Notes under the pieces: generated by a model
The model's database searches: none
What the model saw: the letters and a program-made list of their open reading frames with translations, nothing else
What the model was told of the DNA's origin: nothing
NCBI RefSeq assembly: GCF_014646115.1
Contig: NZ_BMMV01000005.1
Location: 186,001 to 250,000 of the forward strand
Direction: 5' to 3'
Source of the DNA: Streptomyces camponoticapitis
GTDB taxonomy: Bacteria; Actinomycetota; Actinomycetes; Streptomycetales; Streptomycetaceae
Length of the DNA: 64,000 bases
Program-made: the position numbers and the translations under genes
Shown here: positions 52,537-60,881 of the stretch, piece after piece
How positions within the stretch are numbered: position 1 is the first letter of the stretch
Layout: the number at the start of each line of letters is the position of its first letter

Positions 52537-53519
52537 TCCGTCTTTCCTTTCACGAGAGAGCCTGCGGCGGACCGGTCGACAAGCGGGAGCCGCCAGTCCT
52601 GGCCGACAAGGTCCGCTCCGTAGGAACGGTGCGGTTCCTCGGCGACGAGGGTGAATCCCGCCCTTATGTAGAGCTTTCGGGCAGCCGCCAGGACGTCGTT
52701 GGTCCACAGCACCACCTCCCGGTACCCCGCGTCGCGTGCGAAATCCACCACCGCCTCGATCAGTCGCCCGCCCAGGCCGTGCCCCCGAGCCTCCGGCTCG
52801 ACGAGCAGGAGCCGCAGCCGCGCGGTGCCGGGTGACTCGTCCCGTACGCACATCACCGAGCCCACCGGCCGGCCGTCGAGCTCGGCTATCCATACCCGCT
52901 CCAGCCGCTCGTCGTGATCCGCCGCGAAGTCGGCGACGATCCTCGCGACCAGGCCCTCGAAAGCGGTGTCCCACCCGTACTCCGCCGCGTACACCGCGCC
53001 GTGCCGCTGCACGATCCAGCCCAGATCACCCGGGGCCGGCTCGCGCAGGACGGGGCTGTCACGACGGGAGGGCGCCCCGCGGCCGTCCTCGACACTCGCC
53101 TCGGCGCTCAGCAGCTCCCTGGCCGTCCGCAGCGCCTCCACGAGACGCGGGCGCTGGTCCGGCTCGACCCGGTCCAGCAGTGTGCCGACCGCCTCGCGGG
53201 AACGTTCGTCGAGCAGCGCGGCGGTCCCGCGCCCCTGCGGTGTCAGCGTGACCCGCTGCCGCCGGGCGTCCTGCTCGGACGGGGTCCGCTCCACCAGTCC
53301 GTCCCGCTCGAATTTGGTGAGCATTCTGCTCAAATAGCCCGCGTCCAGGGACAGCTCGGCGCGGAGCTCGGCCGCGTCCGTACGTGGCGTGTGCGCGAGC
53401 TCGTACAGCAGCCGCGACTCCGTGAGCGTGTACGGCGTGTAGAGGTGCTTGCTGTAATTCAGCGCGCCGATGAGGTTCGTGTAGAAGCGGTTGAACGCGC
53501 GAATCTCCTGAATGGTCAT
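52533..53519 (-). CDS. MarR regulator fused to GNAT acetyltransferase
   Basis: A 328-residue two-domain protein. Residues about 1-145 are a MarR winged helix (IRAFNRFYTNLIGALNYSKH, then LSLDAGYLSRMLTKFERDG). Residues about 160-315 are a GNAT N-acetyltransferase with the acetyl-CoA loop VEPEARGHGLGGRLI and the typical C-terminal WTNDVLAAARKLYIRAGF. Such fusions are known in actinobacteria; the acetylated substrate is unknown. The ATG at 53519 has GGGGGA upstream. A TTGACTGAGTCAA palindrome at 53554 may be its operator. It is cotranslated with the isomerase gene downstream. Confidence 0.88.
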   Translation of the reverse strand: MTIQEIRAFNRFYTNLIGALNYSKHLYTPYTLTESRLLYELAHTPRTDAAELRAELSLDAGYLSRMLTKFERDGLVERTPSEQDARRQRVTLTPQGRGTAALLDERSREAVGTLLDRVEPDQRPRLVEALRTARELLSAEASVEDGRGAPSRRDSPVLREPAPGDLGWIVQRHGAVYAAEYGWDTAFEGLVARIVADFAADHDERLERVWIAELDGRPVGSVMCVRDESPGTARLRLLLVEPEARGHGLGGRLIEAVVDFARDAGYREVVLWTNDVLAAARKLYIRAGFTLVAEEPHRSYGADLVGQDWRLPLVDRSAAGSLVKGKTE

Positions 53520-53553
53520 GGAGGTCCCCCGACCCGTTCGCTCGATATTTTTC

Positions 53554-53566
53554 TTGACTGAGTCAA
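53554..53566. promoter_or_regulatory. Palindrome upstream of the MarR-GNAT gene
   Basis: TTGACTGAGTCAA is a perfect 5-bp inverted repeat (TTGAC/GTCAA) with a TGA centre in an AT-rich stretch 35 bases before the start. It fits a MarR-type autoregulatory operator. Confidence 0.5.
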
Positions 53567-53665
53567 CGGTACGCCGGGGTCGCCAAGAGCGGCAAGACAC
53601 TCGATCGGGTGAACCCCCCGGTCCCGATCCTGCCCGTGCCCGTCCAGCCCCCCCCGCCTCGCTCC

Positions 53666-54727
53666 TCAGCCCCGCGGCGGCGCCGTCGAAGCCCGCGCCA
53701 TCAATTCCGCGGCGATCGTCGCGATCCCACCCGGCGGCGGAGCCTCCGTCCCCATCGCGAGCCGCCCCGCCCGGGCCCCCGCCTCGTGCAGCGGCAGCCG
53801 CACCGTCGTCAGCGCCGGGACCGCGTCGACCGAGAACGGCAGATCGTCGAAGCCCGCCACCGAGATGTCCTGCGGAATGCGCAGCCCCTGGTCGCGCACC
53901 GCCGCACACGCGCCGAGAGCCACCGTGTCGTTGGCGGCGACCACCGCCGTCAGGTCCGGCGACCGCCGCAGCAGCTCCAGGGTCGCCTTGTAGCCCGAGC
54001 GCCGGTCGTAGGGGCCGTGCACCGTCAGCGGACCCTGGTCGTCCGTCAGTCCCGCGGCGGCCAGCGCCGTCCGGTGGCCCTCCAGCCGGTGCCGGGTGGT
54101 GGTGCGTTCCGCCGGGCCCGCGACATAGCCGATCCTGCGGTGCCCCAGCGCCAGCAGATGCTCGGTGAGCCGACGCCCGCCACCCCGGTTGTCGAAGGCC
54201 AGCGAGGCGACGACCGCGCTGCTGCCCGGCAGCGGAGGCCGACCGCACAGCACCACGTGAGTCCCCGCGTCGGCGAGCTTGGTCAACTTGGCCGACATCG
54301 CCGCGATATGGGCCGGGTCTTCGAGGGCGCCACCCGTGAGGATCACGGCGGCGGCCCGCTGGCGCTGGAGAAGGGTGAGATAGGTCAGCTCCCGCTCGGG
54401 GGAGCCGCCCGTGTTGCAGACGACCGCGAGCTTCTCGCCGCCGGCCCGGCCGCTTCCCTCCTGGCCGCCGATCTCGGTCTGGGCGGCCCCGGCCATGATT
54501 CCGAAGAACGGGTCGGCGATGTCGTTGACCAGGATCCCGACCAGGTCGGACGTGGCGGCGGCGAGCGAGCTGGCCGGTCCGTTGAGCACGTAGTCCAGCT
54601 CGTCCACCGCCCGCAGCACGCGTTCCCTGGTGGACGCGGCCACCGGGTAGTTCCCGTTCAACACGCGGGAGACGGTGGCGGGCGACACCCGGGCGCGGGC
54701 AGCCACATCGGCCAGGGTGACTGTCAT
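53666..54727 (-). CDS. LacI family transcriptional regulator
   Basis: A 353-residue repressor. The N-terminal helix-turn-helix and hinge are clear: VTLADVAARARVSPATVSRV followed by LNGNYPVAASTRERV. The periplasmic-binding-like sensor (about 62-345) includes HLLALGHRRIGYVAGP and the ISVAGFDDLPFSV segment. LacI proteins of this type sense a sugar or sugar derivative. It is divergent from the Gfo/Idh - DUF993 - isomerase operon, and a GAAAGCGCTTGC operator lies between them. The ATG at 54727 has GGAGGAACC upstream. It probably represses the operon until the sugar appears. Confidence 0.92.
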   Translation of the reverse strand: MTVTLADVAARARVSPATVSRVLNGNYPVAASTRERVLRAVDELDYVLNGPASSLAAATSDLVGILVNDIADPFFGIMAGAAQTEIGGQEGSGRAGGEKLAVVCNTGGSPERELTYLTLLQRQRAAAVILTGGALEDPAHIAAMSAKLTKLADAGTHVVLCGRPPLPGSSAVVASLAFDNRGGGRRLTEHLLALGHRRIGYVAGPAERTTTRHRLEGHRTALAAAGLTDDQGPLTVHGPYDRRSGYKATLELLRRSPDLTAVVAANDTVALGACAAVRDQGLRIPQDISVAGFDDLPFSVDAVPALTTVRLPLHEAGARAGRLAMGTEAPPPGGIATIAAELMARASTAPPRG

Positions 54728-54816
54728 CGGCGGTTCCTCCGGAAGGTGGGTGACGCGGTGGATCGGTGCCGGACTCTTGTCCGGTCGCTTTCGGCAGGCT
54801 AGCTTCATACCCTATA

Positions 54817-54828
54817 GAAAGCGCTTGC
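54817..54828. promoter_or_regulatory. LacI-type operator
   Basis: GAAAGCGCTTGC contains the perfect palindrome AAGCGCTT (54819-54826), the centre of many LacI/GalR operators. It lies 24 bases before the GTG of the oxidoreductase gene and 90 bases before the lacI start, where it could control both. Confidence 0.7.
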
Positions 54829-54851
54829 TACGGCCGTATGGAGGGAACTTC

Positions 54852-56003
54852 GTGACACGCAGGACAGTGCGGATCGCCATGAACGGCGTCACGGGGCGGA
54901 TGGGGTACCGGCAGCACCTGGTGCGTTCCATCCTCGCGATCCGCGAAGAGGGCGGACTGGACCTCGGCGACGGTGACGTGCTCTGGCCCGAGCCCGTCCT
55001 CGTCGGCCGCCGTGAACACGCACTCAGAGAGGTCGCCGAACGGCACGGCCTCACCGAGTGGTCCACGGACCTCGACACCGTCCTCGCCGACGACAGCGTC
55101 GACATCTACTTCGACTCGCAGGTCACCTCCGCGCGGGTCGAAGCCATCAAGAAAGCCGTTGCCGCCGGGAAGCACATCTACACGGAGAAGCCGACCGCGA
55201 CCGACCTCGAAGGCGCCCTCGACCTGGCCCGGCTCGCCGAGAGCGCCGACGTCAAGCACGGCGTCGTCCAGGACAAGATCTTCCTTCCTGGTCTGCTGAA
55301 GCTGAAGCGCCTCATCGACGGCGGCTTCTTCGGCCAGATCCTCTCCGTACGAGGCGAGTTCGGTTACTGGGTCTTCGAAGGCGACTGGCAGGAGCCGCAG
55401 CGCCCGTCCTGGAACTACCGGGCCGAGGACGGCGGCGGCATCACCGTCGACATGTTCCCGCACTGGGAGTACGTCCTGCACGAACTGTTCGGCAAGGTCA
55501 ACTCCGTCTCGGCGCACGTCACCACGCACATCCCGCGCCGCTGGGACGAGCAGGGCAAGCCCTACGCGGCCACCGCCGACGACTCCGCCTACGGGATCTT
55601 CGAGCTGGAGGGCGGCATCGTCGCGCAGATCAACTCCTCCTGGGCGGTGCGCGTCAACCGGGACGAACTCGTCGAATTCCAGGTCGACGGCACCCACGGC
55701 TCGGCGGTCGCCGGACTGCGCAGCTGCCGTGTCCAGCACCGCAGCGCCACCCCCAAGCCCGTCTGGAACCCGGACCTGGCCGCCACCGAGTCCTTCCGCG
55801 ACCAGTGGCAGGAGATCCCGGACAACACCGAGTTCGACAACGGCTTCAAGGCGCAATGGGAGCTCTTCCTGCGCCACATCACACTCGGCGAGCCGTACCG
55901 CTGGGACCTGCTCGCCGGGGCGCGCGGCGTACAACTCGCGGAACTCGGGCTGAAGTCCTCGGAGCAGGGGCGCCGCTTCGACGTACCGGAGCTCTCGCTG
56001 TGA
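54852..56003 (+). CDS. Gfo/Idh/MocA family NAD(P)-dependent oxidoreductase
   Basis: A 383-residue sugar/inositol-type dehydrogenase. The Rossmann start is VRIAMNGVTGRMGYRQHL with an atypical GVTGRMG glycine loop. KHIYTEKPTATDLEGALDL (about 105-123) is the conserved EKP motif, and EDGGGITVDMFPHWEYVLHE carries the catalytic Asp/His region. The substrate is probably a sugar lactone, keto sugar or cyclitol. A GTG at 54852 follows GGAGGG by six bases. It is first in a three-gene operon with 4-base overlaps, controlled by the divergent LacI protein. Confidence 0.9.
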   Translation: MTRRTVRIAMNGVTGRMGYRQHLVRSILAIREEGGLDLGDGDVLWPEPVLVGRREHALREVAERHGLTEWSTDLDTVLADDSVDIYFDSQVTSARVEAIKKAVAAGKHIYTEKPTATDLEGALDLARLAESADVKHGVVQDKIFLPGLLKLKRLIDGGFFGQILSVRGEFGYWVFEGDWQEPQRPSWNYRAEDGGGITVDMFPHWEYVLHELFGKVNSVSAHVTTHIPRRWDEQGKPYAATADDSAYGIFELEGGIVAQINSSWAVRVNRDELVEFQVDGTHGSAVAGLRSCRVQHRSATPKPVWNPDLAATESFRDQWQEIPDNTEFDNGFKAQWELFLRHITLGEPYRWDLLAGARGVQLAELGLKSSEQGRRFDVPELSL

Positions 56004-57229
56004 CCACCCGAACCCCACCCCCCACCGCAGCCGCCCCATCCTCCGTAAGGAAGCCGGGGCAGGGGCTCCGGCTCCCGGACGCCGGGGGCCGGCTGCGCAC
56101 GTACCAGCCGCGCCCTGAACCGGCCGCCTTCACCACCAAGGGCGCCGACCCGGCCCCTCTCGTCTCCCGAACGGTCTTTTCCGCCGCGCACGTCGTCGCC
56201 GACCCGTACGCCGACAGCAGCCCCGGAGCGCCGGTCGTCGTCGACTGGGACACCACGCTCGCCTTCCGCCGCCATCTGTGGTCGCACGGCCTCGGGGTCG
56301 CGGAGGCCATGGACACCGCGCAGCGCGGCATGGGCCTGGACTGGGCGGGAGCGGCCGAGCTGATCCGCCGTTCGGCCGCGGAGGCGCGGTCGACGGGGGG
56401 CCGGATCGCGTGCGGGGTGGGCACCGACCAGCTCGCCTCGGGAGCGCATTCTCTTCAGGAGGTGCGGGCGGCGTACGAGGAACAGCTCGCGCTCGTCGAG
56501 GAGACCGGCTCCCAGGCCATCCTCATGGCCTCACGCGCGCTCGCCGCCGCGGCCGGGGGCCCCGAGGACTATCTGGCCGTCTACGCCCATCTCCTGCGGC
56601 AGGCGGACGAACCCGTCGTGCTCCACTGGCTCGGCCCGATGTTCGATCCGGCGCTGGAGGGCTACTGGGGCAGCTCGGATCTGGACGCGGCCACCGAGAC
56701 GTTCCTCCAGGTGATCTCCGAACACCCGGACAAGGTCGACGGGATCAAGGTCTCGCTGCTGGACGCGCGCCGTGAGGTAGAGCTGCGCCGGCGGCTCCCG
56801 CAGGGCGTGCGCTGCTACACCGGCGACGACTTCAACTACCCCGAGCTGATCGCGGGCGACGAACGCGGCTTCAGCCACGCGCTGCTGGGCATCTTCGACC
56901 CGCTCGGGCCGGTCGCCGCCGAAGCCGTACGGGTCCTGGACACGGGTGACGCGAAGGGCTTCCGTGAACTGCTCGATCCCACGGTCGAGTTGTCCCGCCA
57001 TCTCTTCCAGGCGCCCACGCGCTTCTACAAGACCGGTGTCGTGTTCCTCGCCTGGCTGGCCGGGCATCAGGACCATTTCGCCATGGTGGGGGGCCTCCAG
57101 TCGGCCCGTTCGCTGCCGCATCTCGCGCGGGCGTACGAACTGGCCGACGGGCTCGGCCTGTTCCCGGACCCGACGGTGGCCGAGGCCCGGATGAAGTCCC
57201 TGCTCGGCGTGTACGGAGTGGACCAGTGA
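56000..57229 (+). CDS. DUF993 family protein (dihydrodipicolinate synthase-like fold)
   Basis: A 409-residue protein of the DUF993 family, which appears related to class I aldolases. Typical parts are WDTTLAFRRHLWSHGLGVAE, AMDTAQRGMGLDWAGA, DGIKVSLLDARREVELRRRL (with a Lys that could be the Schiff-base residue) and FNYPELIAGDERGFSHALLG. It is nearly always encoded next to a Gfo/Idh dehydrogenase and a TIM-barrel isomerase, as here, suggesting a retro-aldol step in degrading an unusual sugar; the reaction is unproven. The GTG at 56000 overlaps the dehydrogenase stop. Confidence 0.82.
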   Translation: MTTRTPPPTAAAPSSVRKPGQGLRLPDAGGRLRTYQPRPEPAAFTTKGADPAPLVSRTVFSAAHVVADPYADSSPGAPVVVDWDTTLAFRRHLWSHGLGVAEAMDTAQRGMGLDWAGAAELIRRSAAEARSTGGRIACGVGTDQLASGAHSLQEVRAAYEEQLALVEETGSQAILMASRALAAAAGGPEDYLAVYAHLLRQADEPVVLHWLGPMFDPALEGYWGSSDLDAATETFLQVISEHPDKVDGIKVSLLDARREVELRRRLPQGVRCYTGDDFNYPELIAGDERGFSHALLGIFDPLGPVAAEAVRVLDTGDAKGFRELLDPTVELSRHLFQAPTRFYKTGVVFLAWLAGHQDHFAMVGGLQSARSLPHLARAYELADGLGLFPDPTVAEARMKSLLGVYGVDQ

Positions 57230-58113
57230 CGGACATGAACGAATCGGCCGACGTGACGGCAGCGGGCGACGCGAGTCCGAGTGGCCCCCCGGGTGACCTC
57301 AGCCGCTTCAGCATCAACCAGATGACGGTCAAACAGCTCACCCTCCCCGAGCTGGTCGAGGCGTGCGTGCGGCTCGGCGTGCCGGGTGTCGGGCTGTGGC
57401 GCGAGCCCGTGCAGGCGTACGGCCTCGATGCCGCCGCCAAGCTCGTACGCGACGCCGGGCTCGCCGTCACCACCCTGTGCCGCGGCGGCTTCCTCACGGC
57501 GATCGCCCCCGCGGCACGGGCGGACGCACTGGACGACAATCGCGCGGCGATCGACGAGGCCGTGACCCTCGGCACCGACACCCTGGTCCTGGTCTCGGGC
57601 GGGCTGCCGCCCGGCAGTCGCGATCTGCACGGTGCGCGGGAACGGATCGTGGACGCGCTGGAGGTCCTCGCGCCGTACGCGGGGGAGCGTGGGGTACGGC
57701 TGGCGATCGAGCCGCTGCACCCGATGTACGCCTCCGACCGCTGTGTCGTCTCCACGCTCGACCAGGCGCTGGATCTCGCGGAACGCTTCCCCGTCGACCA
57801 GGTCGGGGTCGTCGTGGACACGTACCACGTGTGGTGGGACGACCGTGCCCCGGCGGCGATCGCCAGGGCGGCGGACCGGATCCACTCCTTCCAACTGGCC
57901 GACTGGACGACCCCGTTGCCGGCCGGCGTGCTCAACGGCCGCGGTCTGATCGGCGACGGGGCGATCGACCTGCGGGCGTGGCGCGAACGCGTCGACGCCG
58001 CCGGGTACGACGGACCGATCGAGGTCGAACTCTTCAACGACACCTTGTGGGTGCGGGACGGCGCGGAGCTGCTGGCCGACGTCGCGGAGCGGTATGTGAG
58101 GCATGCGCTGTAA
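57226..58113 (+). CDS. Sugar phosphate isomerase/epimerase (TIM barrel)
   Basis: A 295-residue xylose-isomerase-like TIM barrel. FSINQMTVKQLTLPELVEAC opens the fold. Metal ligands are expected in RLAIEPLHPMYASDRC, VGVVVDTYHVWWDD, IHSFQLADW and PIEVELFNDTLW, each with the usual Glu/Asp/His. It is the last gene of the LacI-controlled operon, with a GTG start overlapping the DUF993 stop. Together the three enzymes could interconvert, oxidise and cleave a sugar or inositol derivative. Confidence 0.88.
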   Translation: MTDMNESADVTAAGDASPSGPPGDLSRFSINQMTVKQLTLPELVEACVRLGVPGVGLWREPVQAYGLDAAAKLVRDAGLAVTTLCRGGFLTAIAPAARADALDDNRAAIDEAVTLGTDTLVLVSGGLPPGSRDLHGARERIVDALEVLAPYAGERGVRLAIEPLHPMYASDRCVVSTLDQALDLAERFPVDQVGVVVDTYHVWWDDRAPAAIARAADRIHSFQLADWTTPLPAGVLNGRGLIGDGAIDLRAWRERVDAAGYDGPIEVELFNDTLWVRDGAELLADVAERYVRHAL

Positions 58114-58436
58114 GGGAGACCACCCTGTCGCCACGAAGCCGCTCTCATAGGCAAATGATCGCTTCTGTCATCTTCTGTCGGCATTTCTAATGCCAGAAAA
58201 AATTACTGCCCGCAGTCATGCAACCCTTTCGCGGTGACGGCGGTCGTATATGGCATCAAGGCTTCCGGGGAGGGGTCCGGGGGGATCGGGAAGCCTTGTC
58301 CGGAGGGGGGAGCGCGTGGGGCCCGGTCCTGGGGACCGGGCCCCTAAAGCTTGTCCGGACCTTCTCGGGGCTCTGTCCGGCGGGGAGTTGTCCACAGGCG
58401 GTGCCCGCTGTCGTACCCGGGCGGTAGCGTCGGATC
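58114..58436. other. Intergenic region with two hairpins before recD2
   Basis: A 323-base gap, AT-richer than its surroundings at 58150-58215. It has GGCATT-TCT-AATGCC (58180-58194) followed by an A-run, then an inverted repeat CAAGGCTTCC/GGAAGCCTTG (58257-58266, 58289-58298), then the terminator-like hairpin at 58318-58344. No open frame is convincing. The recD2 promoter must lie in the last 90 bases. Confidence 0.45.
58318..58344 (+). terminator. 12-bp hairpin upstream of recD2
   Basis: Perfect arms GGGGCCCGGTCC (58318-58329) and GGACCGGGCCCC (58333-58344) with a three-base loop, followed by TAAAGCTT. It probably ends transcription from the sugar operon. Confidence 0.65.
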
Positions 58437-60659
58437 ATGTCCAACCTGGCCGTGCTCGAAGGCGTTCTTGAGCGGATCACGTACAGCAACGAGGAGAACG
58501 GCTACACGGTCGCCCGCGTCGACACCGGCCGTGGTGCCGATCTGCTGACAGTGGTCGGCTCGCTCCTCGGCGCGCAGCCGGGCGAGTCGCTGCGCATGGA
58601 GGGCCGCTGGGCCTCGCATCCCCAGTACGGCAAGCAGTTCACGGTGGAGAACTACAGGACGGTCCTGCCCGCGACCATCCAGGGCATCCGCCGCTATCTC
58701 GGCTCCGGTCTGATCAAGGGCATCGGTCCGCGCATCGCCGAGCGGATCGTCGAGCATTTCGGCGTGGACACCCTGGAGATCATCGAGAAGGAGCCCGAGC
58801 GGCTCGTCGAGGTCCCCGGCCTCGGACCCAAGCGGACGAAGATGATCGGCGCCGCCTGGGAGGAACAGAAGGCCATCAAGGAAGTCATGATCTTCCTTCA
58901 GGGCGTCGGAGTGTCCACCTCGATCGCCGTCCGCATCTACAAGAAGTACGGCGACGCCTCGATCTCCGTCGTGAAGAACGAGCCCTACCGGCTGGCTGCC
59001 GACGTCTGGGGCATCGGCTTCCTCACCGCCGACCGCATCGCCCAGGCCGTCGGCATCCCGCACGACAGCCCCGACCGCGCCAAGGCCGGCCTGCAGTACG
59101 CGCTCTCCCAGTCCACCGACCAGGGCCACTGTTTCCTGCCCGAGGAACAGCTGATCTCCGACGCGGTGAAGCTCCTCCAAGTCGACACCGGACTGGTCAT
59201 CGACTGCCTGGCCGAGCTCGCCGCCGAGGAAGAGGGAGTCGTCAGGGAGAAGGTGCCCGGTCCCGACGGCGGAGAGCCGGTCACCGCCGTCTATCTGGTG
59301 CCCTTCCACCGCGCCGAGCTGTCCCTCTCCGCCCAGCTGCTGCGGCTGCTGCGCGCCGGGGAGGACCGGATGCCCGCTTTCCAGGACGTCGTCTGGGAGA
59401 AGGCCCTGCCCTGGCTCGCGGGCCGCACAGGCGCCGAGCTGGCCCCCGAGCAGGTAGCCGCGGTGCGGCTCGCCCTCACACGTAAGGTCGCCGTCCTGAC
59501 CGGCGGCCCGGGCTGCGGCAAGTCCTTCACGGTCCGCTCGATCGTGGAGCTGGCCAGGGCCAAGAAGGCCAAGGTGGTGCTCGCGGCGCCCACCGGACGG
59601 GCGGCCAAGCGCCTCGCCGAGCTCACCGGCGCCGAGGCGTCCACGGTCCACCGGCTGCTGGAACTCAAACCGGGCGGGGACGCGGCGTACGACAGGGACC
59701 GGCCGCTCGACGCCGATTTGGTCGTGGTGGACGAGGCGTCCATGCTGGACCTGCTGCTCGCCAACAAGCTCGTCAAGGCCGTGGCACCCGGTGCCCATCT
59801 GCTGCTCGTCGGTGACGTGGACCAGCTGCCCTCGGTGGGAGCGGGAGAGGTGTTGCGGGACCTGCTGGCCGAGGACGGCCCCGTGCCGCAGGTGCGGCTG
59901 ACCCGGATCTTCCGGCAGGCCCAGCAGTCGGGCGTGGTCACCAACGCCCACCGCATCAACTCCGGTGTCCAGCCCATCACTCAGGGCCTCAGCGACTTCT
60001 TCCTCTTCGTGGAGGACGAGACGGAGGAGGCCGGGAAGCTCACGGTGGATGTCGCGGCCCGTCGCATCCCCGCCACCTTCGGGCTCGATCCGAGACGCGA
60101 CATCCAGGTACTGGCCCCGATGCACCGCGGTCCGGCCGGCGCGGGCACTCTCAACGGCCTGCTCCAGCAGGCCATCACCCCCGCCCGGCCCGAGCTGCCC
60201 GAGAAGCGGCTCGGCGGCCGTGTCTTCCGCGTCGGGGACAAGGTCACCCAGATCCGCAACAACTACGACAAGGGGCAGAACGGGGTCTTCAACGGCACGG
60301 TCGGAGTCGTGACCTCACTGAACCTGGACGACCAGCGCCTGACGGTGCGTACGGACGAGGACGAGGAGGTGCCGTACGACTTCGACGAGTTGGACGAGCT
60401 GGCGCACGCGTACGCGGTGACCATTCACCGCTCGCAGGGCAGCGAGTACCCGGCCGTGGTCATCCCGGTCACGACGGGCGCCTGGATGATGCTCCAGCGC
60501 AATCTGCTCTACACGGCGGTCACCCGGGCCAAGAAGCTCGTCGTCCTGGTCGGCTCCCGCAAGGCGATAGGGCAGGCCGTACGTACGGTCTCCGCCGGCC
60601 GCCGCTTCACCGCACTCGACCACCGGCTCTCGGGCAGCCTCCAGGCCGGAAGCTTCTAA
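58437..60659 (+). CDS. recD2: ATP-dependent DNA helicase RecD2
   Basis: A 740-residue superfamily 1B helicase of the RecD2 (RecBC-independent) type. The N-terminal OB-like region (1-90) is followed by helix-hairpin-helix elements such as VPGLGPKRTKMIG. The motor has Walker A TGGPGCGKSFTVR, Walker B VVVDEASMLD, motif III LVGDVDQLPSVGAG and the C-terminal motifs YAVTIHRSQGSEYPAV and LLYTAVTRAKKLVVLVG. RecD2 unwinds 5'-tailed DNA and aids repair. The ATG at 58437 begins the standard MSNLAVLEGVLERIT start. It is a single gene, with citrate synthase downstream. Confidence 0.96.
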   Translation: MSNLAVLEGVLERITYSNEENGYTVARVDTGRGADLLTVVGSLLGAQPGESLRMEGRWASHPQYGKQFTVENYRTVLPATIQGIRRYLGSGLIKGIGPRIAERIVEHFGVDTLEIIEKEPERLVEVPGLGPKRTKMIGAAWEEQKAIKEVMIFLQGVGVSTSIAVRIYKKYGDASISVVKNEPYRLAADVWGIGFLTADRIAQAVGIPHDSPDRAKAGLQYALSQSTDQGHCFLPEEQLISDAVKLLQVDTGLVIDCLAELAAEEEGVVREKVPGPDGGEPVTAVYLVPFHRAELSLSAQLLRLLRAGEDRMPAFQDVVWEKALPWLAGRTGAELAPEQVAAVRLALTRKVAVLTGGPGCGKSFTVRSIVELARAKKAKVVLAAPTGRAAKRLAELTGAEASTVHRLLELKPGGDAAYDRDRPLDADLVVVDEASMLDLLLANKLVKAVAPGAHLLLVGDVDQLPSVGAGEVLRDLLAEDGPVPQVRLTRIFRQAQQSGVVTNAHRINSGVQPITQGLSDFFLFVEDETEEAGKLTVDVAARRIPATFGLDPRRDIQVLAPMHRGPAGAGTLNGLLQQAITPARPELPEKRLGGRVFRVGDKVTQIRNNYDKGQNGVFNGTVGVVTSLNLDDQRLTVRTDEDEEVPYDFDELDELAHAYAVTIHRSQGSEYPAVVIPVTTGAWMMLQRNLLYTAVTRAKKLVVLVGSRKAIGQAVRTVSAGRRFTALDHRLSGSLQAGSF

Positions 60660-60881
60660 CGGCGCGTTCACTTCCACGTCCGGCGGACGCCCGGCGGCGG
60701 CAATGCCCGCCCCGGACTTTCGGAACCGGGGCGAAGGGGGCAGGATGTGAAAGTTGGCGGCACTCAGTGCCGCGAATAGGCCTAATGGTCGACCCCGAGT
60801 GCACTCTCCTGAGCCAAATGGGGGATGGTAGAGACAGTCAGGGCACCTCGAAGAAGAGGCACTACGTCGGTGAGGGATGAC

